The notes under the pieces are model-generated. The model was given only the letters and a program-made list of their open reading frames with translations. It did not search any database and had not been told where the DNA came from. 64,000 bases of DNA, from the NCBI GenBank assembly GCA_030407085.1, contig CM059582.1, positions 124,001 through 188,000 on the forward strand, in the 5' to 3' direction. Of the stretch, positions 45,401-58,112 are shown one piece after another. The DNA is from Trichopria drosophilae. Taxonomy: Eukaryota; Arthropoda; Insecta; Hymenoptera; Diapriidae. Made by a program: the position numbers and the translations under genes. The number at the start of each line of letters is the position of its first letter. Within the stretch, counting starts at the first letter, position 1.

Positions 45401-47230
45401 TTAGAGAGAGGATCTTCTTATCTCTTTTTTGCCTTCGTTTTCATTTCTGACAATTTTTTTTCCACTTAATATGTCTCTTATTTCATCTCCTGTTAAAGTT
45501 TCAAACTCCAGTAGATTTTCAGCAATGAGCTCCAAGTCTTTCCTACTCTTGGTTAAAATGTCTTTTGCTTTTTCATAGCAAGAAAATACGACTTTCTTTA
45601 CTTCCTCATCTATAAGTCTTAACGTATCTTCAGAAATTGTCTCAGAATCATGTGTGATTTGTTTGCGATTATGATAGATCGGACCTATTTTGTCGCTCAT
45701 TCCCCATTTTGTCACCATAGAACGTGATAAATCTGATGCTAGTTTTATATCTGAAGATGCACCGCTTGTGACTTTATCATAGCCAAAAATTAGCTCTTCT
45801 GCCACACGTCCACCCATTGCAACAGTTATATCTGCTAGCATCTTTTCTCTTGTGAGGGACACTCTATCTGCTTCTGGTAGTCTCATAACTAAACCGAGTG
45901 CTCTACCACGTGGAATAATTGTTGCTTTGTGTATAGGATCAGAAGCAGGCATATTAACTGCAACTACTGCATGACCAGCTTCATGGTAAGCAGTAAGCTT
46001 TTTTTCTTCTTCTGTAATGACTAAGGACCTTCTTTCCATGCCCATCATCACTTTATCACGTGCATACTCAAAATCATCCATGGTAACAATTTTCTTATTT
46101 CTTCTTGCAGCAATAAGCGCAGACTCATTCACTAAATTTGCTAGATCAGCCCCTGAAAAACCTGGCGTTCCCCTCGCAACTGTTTTTACGTTTACATCTG
46201 GTGCTATCGATATTTTCTTTACATGCGTATTTAATATTCTCTCACGCCCATTTATATCAGGTAAAGAAATAGTAATCTGTCGATCGAAACGACCAGGCCT
46301 AAGTAGTGCTGGATCTAGGACGTCTGGACGGTTGGTTGCAGCAACTATTATCACACCTTCATTAGACTCGAAACCATCCATCTCAACCAGTAACTGGTTT
46401 AATGTTTGTTCCCTTTCGTCGTTACCGCCACCAAGACCGATGCCGCGATGCCTACCTACTGCATCTATTTCGTCTATGAAAATTATACAAGGAGCATTTT
46501 TCTTGCCTTGATCAAACATATCCCGGACACGGCTTGCACCAACACCGACAAACATTTCAACGAAATCAGATCCAGAAATACTAAAAAACGGCACATTAGC
46601 TTCACCTGCAATTGCACGAGCAAGTAGAGTTTTACCAGTTCCAGGGGAACCAATTAAAAGACATCCTTTTGGTATCTTCCCACCTAACACTTGAAATTTT
46701 TGCCTTTGTTTAAGAAAATCAACAATTTCAACCAACTCTTCTTTTGCCTCATCAATCCCAGCAACATCATCAAATGTCACTTTTTTTCCAGTAGTCATAA
46801 GCCTAGCTTTTGATTTGCCAAAGCTTATAGTTCTATTACCTCCTGCTTGCATTTGTTTAAAAAGGAAAAGTAATAAACCGATAAAGATAAGCGTCGGAAC
46901 CCATTGAATAAGTAATCCACCAATTATACCTATTGCAGAGTCTCCAATTGAAAAGGAGAACTTCACTTTCCTATCATGCAAACTTTCTATTAAGTCACTA
47001 TATATAACACCACTTGAGTTAAAGGCTGACCCATCCTTAAACTTCCCTTCGATGCTTTGGTTTCTTATTGTAATATTTTCTATATCATTATCTTCTAGTC
47101 TAGTTAAAAATTCTGAAAAAGGTATGGTTGTTTTACTCTTACTTATACTTCCGCTAAATTGAATATAAGCAACTGAAATAAGAACAATAATCACTAACCA
47201 GATTAATAAGCCTTCTAAAAATTTTTTCAT
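45401..47230 (-). CDS. ftsH: ATP-dependent zinc metalloprotease FtsH
   Basis: The 609-residue membrane protease has an N-terminal helix, a periplasmic domain and a second helix (about residues 1-125), an AAA+ domain with Walker A G-S-P-G-T-G-K-T, Walker [12 protein letters not shown] and pore motif F-V-G-V-G, and the zinc site H-E-A-G-H. It degrades misfolded and regulatory membrane proteins. It lies 12 bases after tilS on the same strand, as in many alphaproteobacteria. Confidence 0.97.
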   Translation of the reverse strand: MKKFLEGLLIWLVIIVLISVAYIQFSGSISKSKTTIPFSEFLTRLEDNDIENITIRNQSIEGKFKDGSAFNSSGVIYSDLIESLHDRKVKFSFSIGDSAIGIIGGLLIQWVPTLIFIGLLLFLFKQMQAGGNRTISFGKSKARLMTTGKKVTFDDVAGIDEAKEELVEIVDFLKQRQKFQVLGGKIPKGCLLIGSPGTGKTLLARAIAGEANVPFFSISGSDFVEMFVGVGASRVRDMFDQGKKNAPCIIFIDEIDAVGRHRGIGLGGGNDEREQTLNQLLVEMDGFESNEGVIIVAATNRPDVLDPALLRPGRFDRQITISLPDINGRERILNTHVKKISIAPDVNVKTVARGTPGFSGADLANLVNESALIAARRNKKIVTMDDFEYARDKVMMGMERRSLVITEEEKKLTAYHEAGHAVVAVNMPASDPIHKATIIPRGRALGLVMRLPEADRVSLTREKMLADITVAMGGRVAEELIFGYDKVTSGASSDIKLASDLSRSMVTKWGMSDKIGPIYHNRKQITHDSETISEDTLRLIDEEVKKVVFSCYEKAKDILTKSRKDLELIAENLLEFETLTGDEIRDILSGKKIVRNENEGKKEIRRSSL

Positions 47231-47242
47231 TTACATTTCTAA

Positions 47243-48535
47243 TTAAATACTAATCAAGCTTACCAAATTTTGCTTTATTGTGCTATTAATAATGCATTGA
47301 ACTTTATCGTCATTGGTATTTTTTTCGTTATAATTTATATCAGGATAAGCAAGCACCTTTCCATCTTTTTGTACTGTAGGCAAAGAGTAGAAAACTTCAG
47401 GGCAGCAGTTGTAATCCTTCAGAAATTCAGGAACTTTTTGTGTTTTTTTTAGCGGAGCAATAGTTACTGAACACTTCTGATTGCTAAGTATTGTACAGCT
47501 AAACCTATTGTCCCATTCAATAGGAACATTTAATGTTAGGTGTACAGTAATTTCCTGTATCTTTGATGATTCTCTCATTATCAAGATGCTCCCTCCATAT
47601 TTTCTTATTTTGCACCCAGAGAGTGTACAGTTAACATCACTATCTTTTTGCGATATTTTGTTAAATATTGCGATAAGGCTACGGTACCTTGGCTTATAGT
47701 GCTTGTTGACAATTGCCATTATAGAATAAAGAAGAAGCCTTAAAGCTATTTCCTCTGGCAGTTTATAAAGTTCATCTAGTTTAATTTCAATATAACCAAG
47801 ATCATGAATATTAACGCAGTCATTAAGTGCAAGGCGTGTGTAGTGCATCAACGCTTTTGCAGCTCTTTTCATATGAAGGGCTGTGAGGCATATTCGCTCT
47901 GTTAAAATCTCTTGATTGTCACTTGCTTTAAGTAAGTTACGGTATAAAGTTCGTCTGTATTTTAAGTCATAATTGCTTCTATCTTCGATCCATTTTAACC
48001 GGTGAAGATTAGCGTACTTTTCTATTTCACTACGACTAAAATTTAACAACGGCCTAAATATATAAATACCATTTAAGAAAGATTTGTAATCCATTGATGA
48101 TAATCCATCTACGCCACTACCCCGCTCCAATCTTAATAAGAACGTTTCCGCTTGATCATCTTTGTGATGAGCAACGAGCAAACATTTAACATTATTGTTT
48201 TTACACCACTCTTCTAGTAACTTATATCGTGCTTTTCGTGCCTGTAACTGAATATTACCTTTAATATTTTGCTTCTCCCAATTTAATATGAACGATTCCT
48301 TTGCTCCAAGTTCTTTTGCATAACTTATAACAAAATCAGCTTCTTTTTGAGACTCTAAACGTAACCCATGATTTACTGTTAATGCTATAGGAAGTGAAAG
48401 CTTGTTTTTTTTTGCCCAGTTAGTCATTAAGTGCAGTAAGACTATACTATCTACACCACCTGATACTGCAACTGCGATTTGGTTGTGGAAAGCAAAGCTA
48501 TTAGCTATATTTTGAAATAACAACTCTAATTTCAT
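47243..48535 (-). CDS. tilS: tRNA(Ile)-lysidine synthase
   Basis: The protein of about 430 residues has the PP-loop [10 protein letters not shown] near residue 24 and the R-x-E-R-G-S-G segment. It modifies C34 of tRNA-Ile(CAU) to lysidine so that it reads AUA. The frame is open to 48610, but the ATG at 48535 begins at the family start (M-K-L-E-L-L-F). The C-terminal domain is shortened relative to Escherichia coli. It is followed by ftsH. Confidence 0.92.
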   Translation of the reverse strand: MKLELLFQNIANSFAFHNQIAVAVSGGVDSIVLLHLMTNWAKKNKLSLPIALTVNHGLRLESQKEADFVISYAKELGAKESFILNWEKQNIKGNIQLQARKARYKLLEEWCKNNNVKCLLVAHHKDDQAETFLLRLERGSGVDGLSSMDYKSFLNGIYIFRPLLNFSRSEIEKYANLHRLKWIEDRSNYDLKYRRTLYRNLLKASDNQEILTERICLTALHMKRAAKALMHYTRLALNDCVNIHDLGYIEIKLDELYKLPEEIALRLLLYSIMAIVNKHYKPRYRSLIAIFNKISQKDSDVNCTLSGCKIRKYGGSILIMRESSKIQEITVHLTLNVPIEWDNRFSCTILSNQKCSVTIAPLKKTQKVPEFLKDYNCCPEVFYSLPTVQKDGKVLAYPDINYNEKNTNDDKVQCIINSTIKQNLVSLISI

Positions 48536-48599
48536 TATGTTTCTTGATAGCCAGATAGTCTCTACGTCATACAGCGACTTATTTGTGATATATATAGAT

Positions 48600-48657
48600 C
48601 CCGCTAACAAGTAGCGGAATTGCTCTCTTTTATCATCCCAGTGCTTGACACTGGGAT
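48600..48657. repeat. Two adjacent palindromes between tilS and pal
   Basis: CCGCTA-acaag-TAGCGG (48600-48616) is followed by ATCCCAGTG-cttga-CACTGGGAT (48635-48657). The second is a perfect copy of the palindromic repeat family. They lie between pal and tilS, so either could act as a transcription or mRNA-stability signal for pal. Confidence 0.85.
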
Positions 48658-48677
48658 CCAGGTTTTAATGCAAGAAA

Positions 48678-49160
48678 CTACTTCTTTATTCCGGAAAATG
48701 AAAATTCCACTCTACGATTTTTAGCATGCTCTCTCTCATACTTGGAATTTCTAGAATCATCTTTTACATTAACCAAAGGCTCAGTTTCACCTTTAGAAGC
48801 AGTTTTTATTCTACCTTCTAGATAAGGTGTACAGCTGACCATAAATTTTTTAGCTGCATCTGCTCTTCTAGCTCCTAGTGCAAGATTATACTCATGAGAA
48901 CCACGATTGTCAGTATGACCAGTTAAAGTGACCTTTGCGTCAGGATTATTTTGCAACACTTCCGTCACGTCAAGTAATGCATCTGCACTCACTTCACTGA
49001 TATTAGATTCGTCATAACCAAAGAAAACTCTTTTATCACCTATCTGCTTAACAACAGCATTCATTTTATTTGTCGCATTTACTCCTTTTTTAGGGCAAGA
49101 ACTTACACCAGTAAGTAGTAAACAAAAACAACACATTATAATCAGTCTACTCCACATCAC
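48678..49160 (-). CDS. pal: Peptidoglycan-associated lipoprotein Pal
   Basis: The 160-residue protein has a lipoprotein signal peptide ending V-S-S-C (Cys22) and an OmpA-like domain with V-T-L-T-G-H-T-D-N-R-G and L-G-A-R-R-A-D-A-A-K. It tethers the outer membrane to peptidoglycan or its remnant as part of Tol-Pal and is a known surface lipoprotein in this family. Confidence 0.95.
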   Translation of the reverse strand: MMWSRLIIMCCFCLLLTGVSSCPKKGVNATNKMNAVVKQIGDKRVFFGYDESNISEVSADALLDVTEVLQNNPDAKVTLTGHTDNRGSHEYNLALGARRADAAKKFMVSCTPYLEGRIKTASKGETEPLVNVKDDSRNSKYEREHAKNRRVEFSFSGIKK

Positions 49161-49418
49161 TAAACCTCCATAAATTTAAATATAGTGCGTAATTTTAATT
49201 TAGTATTAATAATCCCTCTATACTAGAATAGAGTCAAGGGAAATAAAACACTAAATGTTTTCTTTAAAATCTTATAATTAATTTTCTGATAAGATGCTCA
49301 ATTCTTAGCAATGAAGTACAATAAAAGAATAAAAGTACAATTTTTATTGTACTTTAGGCAAATATACTTTTAACTTTATTATTAATCTACTACGATATTA
49401 AGTAGATGTTTCAAAACA

Positions 49419-51934
<2,516 letters not shown>

Positions 51935-51966
51935 ATTGTTTTTGAAGGCAGTTTATCGAATTGTTT

Positions 51967-52142
51967 TGATGGAATTATGTAATATAAATGAGATCCCAGT
52001 GTCACACACCAAGTAATTTAAAGGCAACTTCCAGCAGGGAATGTCATCCCAGCGCTTGACACTGGAACTTGACTACAAATAAGTATGCTGTTTCGATGAA
52101 ATTGTGTAATAGAAACTGGATTCCAGTGCTTGACACCAGGTT
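51967..52142. repeat. Cluster of three decayed palindromic repeats
   Basis: Between mreB and mnmA lie three copies of the palindromic family at about 51993-52016, 52042-52068 and 52119-52142, each imperfect. The first and third share their upstream flank (GATG(G/A)AATT(A/G)TGTAATA), so a larger unit of about 60 bases was duplicated. The third makes the mnmA frame appear about 30 codons longer. Confidence 0.75.
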
Positions 52143-52158
52143 TGTGTTTATAAATTAT

Positions 52159-53271
52159 ATGCTAAAAGAATTTGAAATTGAACCTTTATTAAAAGATAAA
52201 GCTCCGCATCAAACTAAGGCTATTGTTGCAATGTCCGGGGGGGTTGATAGCTCCGTTGCTGCAGCACTGCTGTATAACTTTGGGTACGAAGTGATAGGTG
52301 TGACTCTTCAGCTATATGGCACTGATGGTAATGCTAATGCAAGAAAAGGCGCATGCTGCGCTGGACAAGATATTTATGACGCCAAACGCGTAGCTGAAAG
52401 TGTTGGCTTTCCTCATTATATTTTAAATTACGAAGAAACATTTCAAAAGGAAGTAATAGAAGATTTTGCGAATACTTACATGCGTGGGGAAACCCCCATA
52501 CCATGTGTAAGATGTAACCAAACAGTAAAATTCCGTGATCTATTGCAAGTCACAAAAAATCTTGGTGCGGATGTGCTCGTAACAGGACATTACGTAAGAA
52601 GATTAGAAGAAAATGGTAAGGTAAAGTTATGCAGAAGTATTGATAAAAGTAAAGATCAAAGTTATTTTTTGTTTGCTACAACTGAGGAGCAGTTAAAGCT
52701 TTTGCGATTTCCACTAGGTGGGTTCTATAAAAGTGATATAAGAAAATTAGCAAAATATTTTAGCTTACAAATCTCTGAAAAGCCGGATAGTCAAGATATA
52801 TGCTTTGTTTCCGAAAGCTATAGTAAAACAATAGCTAAATTAGCTCCACAATCTGTACAGAAAGGTAAAATAGTAGATATTCATGGAAAAGTGTTAGGTG
52901 AGCACAGCGGCATAGTAAATTTTACAGTAGGGCAAAGAAGAGGTCTCTGCATTGCACAAAGTGAACCTCTTTATGTAGTAAAAATTAATACAGAAAATAA
53001 TGAGGTTGTAGTGGGTCCAATCAACGCGCTAATGCAAAAAAAGATATTGGTCAAAGAGTTAAATTGGTTAGAACAACCAAAAGAAGGCATGGAAGTAACT
53101 GTGAAGCTTAGGTCATCACATGCAGGAAGCTTAGCGACAATATATTCAACTGACGAAAAGAATAAAGCCTGTGTAATTTTAAACGACGATTACTTTGGCA
53201 TCAGTCCAGGTCAAGCCTGTGTAGCATACAAGAGCGAACAAGTTATCGGTGGAGGTTGGATATGCTCCTAA
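52159..53271 (+). CDS. mnmA: tRNA-specific 2-thiouridylase MnmA
   Basis: The protein of 370 residues has the PP-loop A-M-S-G-G-V-D-S-S-V, the cysteine pair in C-V-R-C-N and A-C-C-A-G, and the C-terminal G-Q-R-R-G-L segment. It puts sulfur on U34 of Lys, Glu and Gln tRNAs. ATG 52159 is chosen: the frame is open from 52069, but the extra residues come from a palindromic repeat (N-R-N-W-I-P-V-L-D-T) and are not family sequence. Confidence 0.94.
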   Translation: MLKEFEIEPLLKDKAPHQTKAIVAMSGGVDSSVAAALLYNFGYEVIGVTLQLYGTDGNANARKGACCAGQDIYDAKRVAESVGFPHYILNYEETFQKEVIEDFANTYMRGETPIPCVRCNQTVKFRDLLQVTKNLGADVLVTGHYVRRLEENGKVKLCRSIDKSKDQSYFLFATTEEQLKLLRFPLGGFYKSDIRKLAKYFSLQISEKPDSQDICFVSESYSKTIAKLAPQSVQKGKIVDIHGKVLGEHSGIVNFTVGQRRGLCIAQSEPLYVVKINTENNEVVVGPINALMQKKILVKELNWLEQPKEGMEVTVKLRSSHAGSLATIYSTDEKNKACVILNDDYFGISPGQACVAYKSEQVIGGGWICS

Positions 53272-53383
53272 CGTGGTAACTTAGTTTTTTAATGCAAAAT
53301 GTAAACATACAATAAAATTTATTGCTATTTTAGCCCATACCTTGTATACTATAAAGATAATTATTATACTGTGGGCTAGAGGA

Positions 53384-54691
53384 ATGGTTAAAGAAGTTGA
53401 AAAATTAATAAGAATTGTTGGTAAGGGCAATTTATTGGAAGCTTTATTCATTCGTGAAGGCAGTTTTCAACATGCTAACTTACATAACTGCATGGATCAC
53501 AGAAATCATATAGGCCTATCTAAATTCATTAATAAAGAAGAACAAGAACCATTAAACAAATATTTTAACTTAAAATTTAGTTTACAAGGACTGTTTTTAA
53601 TTTATGTTCAAGCTTATAGAGTTCTTGCAGAAAATGCTCAGCTCAATACTCAAGAAGTAATTGATAAAATATATGCTGCAGTTGAAAGTGGAAGCATATC
53701 TACCACTTATAACGCACTAGGGGAATTGCTAGAAGAAATTGTAGATCAAGTAGAATTGACAGAAGATCAAAAAAAACTGAAGCTTCTTAGTATTTTAGCA
53801 AATCCGAAAGGTGAAACTTTATTTAACAATAATAATGACTTTGAGAAACAAGCACTTAATAATGTTAAAAAGTTATTAAAAATAAATTACGCAAATGAAT
53901 TTGATAAAGAATTCAGCTTATGTAAAGAGGTAATAAATCATTATTATTCCATACATGATATAAAAGTCGATAAAGACATAGCATTACTGTTTTCTAGTTA
54001 TGGTATATTTTCTACATGTACTGGAAATGGAGATATTTTATCACTCAATCAATATATTAATGAGAAAGCTAGAGTAATCAACACACCACTGTATTACAGT
54101 TACATTTTGAAGTTAATAAACGTATTAAGAAAAATTGAGTTACCACATAGAAATGGGTTCACTAAGTATACACTTAATTATCAAGGTATAAGTGAATTAG
54201 ATAAGACATTTGATGCGATAATCACTGAGAATAAGGAATGCAATCAAAGGTTTTTATATCCTAAAAATATCAAATGTACTCTAGAGCAACTGTCAAAAAA
54301 CCAAAACAGTGATGAATTTGAACAATTAGTGATAAGCCCTGAGAATATACACTACTCAGTACCACAAGAAAAGAATGAATGTAGGCCAAATTTCATTCTC
54401 AATAAGAAACAAGATAAAGGCTATAGAAATACGCTCTGTAAATTAGCTTTAGGCATGTTTATATTATCTGTTGGATTATATGCTGCTGACTATTTCCTTA
54501 TGGAACAAAAATTGTTTAACTCAATGAATCCACAAACTAATCTAATAATTGCTGCAGTGCTGACTATTGTGGTAATATATGCCTTATTTCAACTACTACA
54601 AGCTTTACCAATGGTCCCATGCAACTCAGCCATTCATGAGTTTCTACATATAGATGATAAATGTAGCACTTTTAAAGCGTATGCTATATAA
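53384..54691 (+). CDS. Hypothetical protein with C-terminal membrane anchor
   Basis: The protein of about 435 residues from ATG 53384 (AGAGGA upstream; an earlier TTG at 53342 is unlikely) is largely soluble and helical, then has two membrane helices near the C-terminus (L-A-L-G-M-F-I-L-S-V-G-L-Y and L-I-I-A-A-V-L-T-I-V-V-I-Y). No domain is recognised. It is probably tail-anchored with a large cytoplasmic domain. Confidence 0.65.
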   Translation: MVKEVEKLIRIVGKGNLLEALFIREGSFQHANLHNCMDHRNHIGLSKFINKEEQEPLNKYFNLKFSLQGLFLIYVQAYRVLAENAQLNTQEVIDKIYAAVESGSISTTYNALGELLEEIVDQVELTEDQKKLKLLSILANPKGETLFNNNNDFEKQALNNVKKLLKINYANEFDKEFSLCKEVINHYYSIHDIKVDKDIALLFSSYGIFSTCTGNGDILSLNQYINEKARVINTPLYYSYILKLINVLRKIELPHRNGFTKYTLNYQGISELDKTFDAIITENKECNQRFLYPKNIKCTLEQLSKNQNSDEFEQLVISPENIHYSVPQEKNECRPNFILNKKQDKGYRNTLCKLALGMFILSVGLYAADYFLMEQKLFNSMNPQTNLIIAAVLTIVVIYALFQLLQALPMVPCNSAIHEFLHIDDKCSTFKAYAI

Positions 54692-54719
54692 TCTTTTCTC
54701 TTGAATAAAGAGGTAATCG

Positions 54720-55226
54720 ATGGATTTAAGTGAAATAAAGATAAATTCAGATGAAATAAATGTAGTAATTGAAATAAGCGCAAATGCTCATCCCATAAAG
54801 TATGAATTTAATAAAGAGCTCGGGTTACTACGAGTTGACAGATTTTTGTCTACTTCAATGACTTATCCTTGCAATTATGGATTTGTACCAAACACCTGTG
54901 CAGGTGATGGTGATCCTGTGGATGTTTTGGTGCTCACTCAATTTCCTTTAGCACCTGGAGTTTTGATATCGGTGCGTCCAGTGGGTGCATTACTAACTCA
55001 GGATGAAAAAGGAGAGGATGAAAAAATATTAGCCGTACCTATCTCCAGTGTTGATAGCTATTATGACAATATAAAGAACTATTCTGACTTACCTAAAAAT
55101 CTACTAGATAAAATTGCTCATTTCTTTTCTCATTATAAAGATTTAGAAAAGGGAAAAACGGTAACAGTTGGAGAATGGGCTAATGTGGAAAAAGCAAAAG
55201 AAATCATTGAGAAAAGTAAAAATTAG
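54720..55226 (+). CDS. ppa: Inorganic pyrophosphatase
   Basis: The 168-residue soluble family I pyrophosphatase has Y-P-C-N-Y-G-F-V-P and the signature D-G-D-P-V-D-V-L with the metal-binding aspartates. It hydrolyses pyrophosphate released by biosynthesis. It follows the previous gene by 28 bases. Confidence 0.97.
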   Translation: MDLSEIKINSDEINVVIEISANAHPIKYEFNKELGLLRVDRFLSTSMTYPCNYGFVPNTCAGDGDPVDVLVLTQFPLAPGVLISVRPVGALLTQDEKGEDEKILAVPISSVDSYYDNIKNYSDLPKNLLDKIAHFFSHYKDLEKGKTVTVGEWANVEKAKEIIEKSKN

Positions 55227-55324
55227 TTTGCATTAGAGCTACTTAGAAAAATATTGTTGTTTTTAACATTGCGTTTAAAAGCATTAGACAGGCAGTAAGG
55301 GTCTTGATATTATAGTAATAATTT

Positions 55325-55415
55325 GGAAGGGTGGCCGAGCGGCTGAAGGCGGCGGTTTGCTAAACCGTTATACGATTGAAAAGTCGTATCGAGGGTTCGA
55401 ATCCCTCTCCTTCCG
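55325..55415 (+). tRNA. tRNA-Ser (GCT)
   Basis: The 91-base sequence folds as a class II tRNA: acceptor GGAAGGG with TCTTCC-type pairing and discriminator G, D-arm GGCCGAGCGGCT, anticodon loop TTGCTAA (GCT, reading AGY Ser codons), long variable arm TACGA-TCGTA and T-arm GAGGG-TTCGAAT-CCCTC. CCA is not encoded. Confidence 0.95.
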
Positions 55416-55529
55416 TATATTACTGTTTAGGTGTTTATTGCGGTGGTTTTCTTCTCTTTCACTATTAAAAGTTAGCTAGCATTCACTCAGTATTTATTAT
55501 AGAATTGGTTATTAGCTGAATAGCCTTAT

Positions 55530-56657
55530 ATGCATAAAATATTAATTTTACTATTAATAATGTTTCCGCTTAGGTTACTTGCAACCGAGATTGAAATTGT
55601 TGCAGATGTAAATGGTGAGCCAATTTCAAATTTAGATATCGAAAGACGCATCAACTTTATAAATTCATTGCCTGGTAATCAGAGTGTTAATCGTGAAAAA
55701 GTAAAACCTCAAATCCTAAGACAGCTCATAGATGAAATCATCATTGTTAGCGAAGCACAGAAGATGAATATAGAATTGAGCAACGAGGAGTTAAATAATG
55801 CTATCACGTTATTCTTAACTCAAAGTTTAAAACTTGAGGCTGATGAAGTTGATCAATACGCAAAAAAGCATAATATAGATCTCAATACCCTAAAAAAACA
55901 AGTAAAGTGTCAGCTGCTGTGGAACAAGATTATTGAAGTAGGAATTGTACCGCTTATCAATATAAGCGATAAAGAAGTGGATGACATAAGAAAACAAAAA
56001 GAGAAGCCTGATTACCTTATTACGTTTCAGGAATTTGTAATTCCTGATCAAAAAATGGCTAAAGATTTAGTAAAAAAATTACGTACCAGTAATAATCCAG
56101 AATCTTCAATAAAGATGCACAAAGCAACCGTTAATTTAAGTCAGCTAAAAGGTACTCTCAAGGACGTTTTGGAAAGATTAGAAATCAATGACGTAGCAGG
56201 TCCGATTAGTTTAAGCGAAGGTTACTCTATTATAAAAGTCATAGATAAGGTACAGCTCGATCATACACTGCTGGAAAGTATTTTAAAAGTAAAACAAGTT
56301 GTGGTTAAAGATTCAGAAAATTTACTCTCTAATTTTAAGGAGCAAAAGGTCAGTTGTCTAAATTTTGACAAATTAGCAGACGATTTCAAATTGCCAAGCG
56401 CAAAAGAATTTAAAATAAAAATGCGAGATTTAAATCCTGATTTACAGATTTTATTTAGTAAAACAAGTACGAATGAAATAGTAGAATTAAGAGAAAATAG
56501 CACTACAAAGCTAATGATGTTATGTGATATCAAGAGTAATCCAGTGAATATAGAAGCAATCAAACAGGAAATGTATCAACAAAAGATTATTATACAAAGC
56601 AACCTGTTATTGGATAATATGCGTAAAAATGCAGCTGTTAGTTATCGATTTAATTGA
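55530..56657 (+). CDS. surA: SurA-like periplasmic chaperone/peptidyl-prolyl isomerase
   Basis: The 375-residue protein has a signal peptide (about residues 1-18) and the SurA N-terminal fold (V-N-G-E-P-I-S-N-L-D-I, then L-R-Q-L-I-D-E-I-I-I). A weak parvulin-like region follows (I-T-F-Q-E-F-V-I-P near residue 165). It should help outer-membrane proteins fold. Only one poorly conserved isomerase domain is seen, so chaperone activity is better supported than isomerase activity. Confidence 0.8.
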   Translation: MHKILILLLIMFPLRLLATEIEIVADVNGEPISNLDIERRINFINSLPGNQSVNREKVKPQILRQLIDEIIIVSEAQKMNIELSNEELNNAITLFLTQSLKLEADEVDQYAKKHNIDLNTLKKQVKCQLLWNKIIEVGIVPLINISDKEVDDIRKQKEKPDYLITFQEFVIPDQKMAKDLVKKLRTSNNPESSIKMHKATVNLSQLKGTLKDVLERLEINDVAGPISLSEGYSIIKVIDKVQLDHTLLESILKVKQVVVKDSENLLSNFKEQKVSCLNFDKLADDFKLPSAKEFKIKMRDLNPDLQILFSKTSTNEIVELRENSTTKLMMLCDIKSNPVNIEAIKQEMYQQKIIIQSNLLLDNMRKNAAVSYRFN

Positions 56658-57319
56658 AGCTAGAGAATATTTTTCGTTTTTTACTCTATAAAAAGTTTAT
56701 GAAGAATATAATGCTGATTGGTGGCGGAGTTGGAAATGCAGTATTATTTTCGATAGGAAAAGCTTGTCTTGAAAACAATCATAAGGTTTTATATTTCGCT
56801 GGCTATAAAAAATTAAGTGATGTATTTAAACGAGCGCTGATAGAACGTGCATCAAACGTGACAATTTGGGCATGTGAAGAAGGATTGATAGAAACAAGCA
56901 GAGAACAGGATAAATCCTTTCATGGTAATATAGTTGATGCAATAGTTTCTTATCAACGAGAAAAGGTAGATATTAATTTGAACACTATAGATAAAATCAT
57001 CACTATTGGTTCTGATAAAATGATGAAAGCTATAAATGAAGCTAGAAAAACAATTTTAAAGCCATATCTGAAACCAAAACACATAGCAATATCATCAGTT
57101 AACTCTCCTATGCAGTGCATGATGAAAGAAATCTGTGCTCAATGTATTCAGCAACACATAAATAAGGAAACAGGAGAAATAAGTTTTGTTTATAGTTGCA
57201 GTAATCAAGACCAGGATATGGAGCTTGTTGACTTTGATTTTTTAAGTGAGCGCTTGAAGCAAAATAGTTTACAAGAAAAGCTCACTGCAAAATGGATAGA
57301 ACATGTTCAAAGACACTAA
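56654..57319 (+). CDS. Orphan FAD/NAD-binding oxidoreductase domain (PyrK-like)
   Basis: The 221-residue product matches the last domain of the large alphaproteobacterial fused GltD/PyrK-like oxidoreductase: L-I-G-G-G-V-G-N-A-V-L-F, V-L-Y-F-A-G-Y-K-K, I-T-I-G-S-D-K-M-M and the Cys cluster P-M-Q-C-M-M-K-E-I-C-A-Q-C with a later Cys. The other domains are not in the window, so it is a stand-alone or split gene. The start may be TTG 56654, overlapping surA by 4 bases, or ATG 56699. It overlaps the next gene by 17 bases. Confidence 0.7.
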   Translation: MKLENIFRFLLYKKFMKNIMLIGGGVGNAVLFSIGKACLENNHKVLYFAGYKKLSDVFKRALIERASNVTIWACEEGLIETSREQDKSFHGNIVDAIVSYQREKVDINLNTIDKIITIGSDKMMKAINEARKTILKPYLKPKHIAISSVNSPMQCMMKEICAQCIQQHINKETGEISFVYSCSNQDQDMELVDFDFLSERLKQNSLQEKLTAKWIEHVQRH

Positions 57320-57854
57320 ACAGCACAAAGAGGAACTAAGGAAGCAATATAGAACCATAAGAAAAGATATTGATGAAAGTTATTCCAGTTATGCAGCAAA
57401 TTCTCTTATTAATCTCTTTAACAAAAACTTAAGTTGCGTTAAAGGTAAAACAATAGCAACTTACATTCCAACAGACGGAGAAATTAATGTTGTGCCTTTG
57501 ATGCATCATTTACTCGATTTAGATTATAAAGTAGCAGTCCCTAATAAAAACAAGTTACTAAAATTTGAAGAATGGAATAAAGCAGATGAAGATATAATCC
57601 CCGATACAATCATTACTCCTGTTATTGCTTTTGATGATCATTTTAATAGGTTAGGTTTTGGCGGTGGTTGGTATGATGAAATGATAAAAAAATTACGGCC
57701 ACTTGGAAAAATATTTATAGGTGTAGCCTATGAGAAGCAATATTGTAAAAATTTACCTGTGGAAAAACACGATCAAAAATTGGATATTATAATTACTGAG
57801 ATGTGTGTTAGACTTGAAAGCAGGTTGCTCAAGAAAACGGATAGAAAGGAGTAG
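57303..57854 (+). CDS. 5-formyltetrahydrofolate cyclo-ligase
   Basis: The 183-residue protein has the family motifs A-T-Y-I-P-T-D-G-E-I-N, P-V-I-A-F-D and G-F-G-G-G-W-Y-D-E. It converts 5-formyl-THF to 5,10-methenyl-THF with ATP in one-carbon metabolism. It is translationally coupled to the preceding oxidoreductase gene. Confidence 0.92.
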   Translation: MFKDTKQHKEELRKQYRTIRKDIDESYSSYAANSLINLFNKNLSCVKGKTIATYIPTDGEINVVPLMHHLLDLDYKVAVPNKNKLLKFEEWNKADEDIIPDTIITPVIAFDDHFNRLGFGGGWYDEMIKKLRPLGKIFIGVAYEKQYCKNLPVEKHDQKLDIIITEMCVRLESRLLKKTDRKE

Positions 57855-58112
57855 CATAGTCTACCTCTTTCTGATAGTATATTGCTTATCTGTTCAGATG
57901 CATGCAAATATTGAAACCTGTACTCCCTTTCTTGTCATCAGAGTAGCTGACACTGGGATGGCTTTGTTGCATGCCATAACCTAGGAAAAAAACCAATAGC
58001 ATCATCTATTTTGGCAAAATTACGATCTACTTTAACATTGAAAGGATTTGTTGTATCTAAAGGCATAAATTTCCTTACATCCTAATTAAGTAATTATATA
58101 TAAATGATACTT
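57855..58112. other. Intergenic stretch with decayed palindrome and gene fragment
   Basis: A degenerate palindromic repeat lies at about 57931-57961 (GTCATCAGAGTAGCTGACACTGGGATGG). A minus-strand frame 57938-58066 of 42 codons (M-P-L-D-T-T-N-P-F-N-V-K-V-D-R-N) runs into it and stops, so it looks like a gene start cut short by the repeat. No other gene is seen. Confidence 0.4.

Noticed and set aside
46017..46511. A 164-codon plus-strand ORF
   Set aside because: It is antisense to the AAA+ domain of ftsH, which is strongly conserved.
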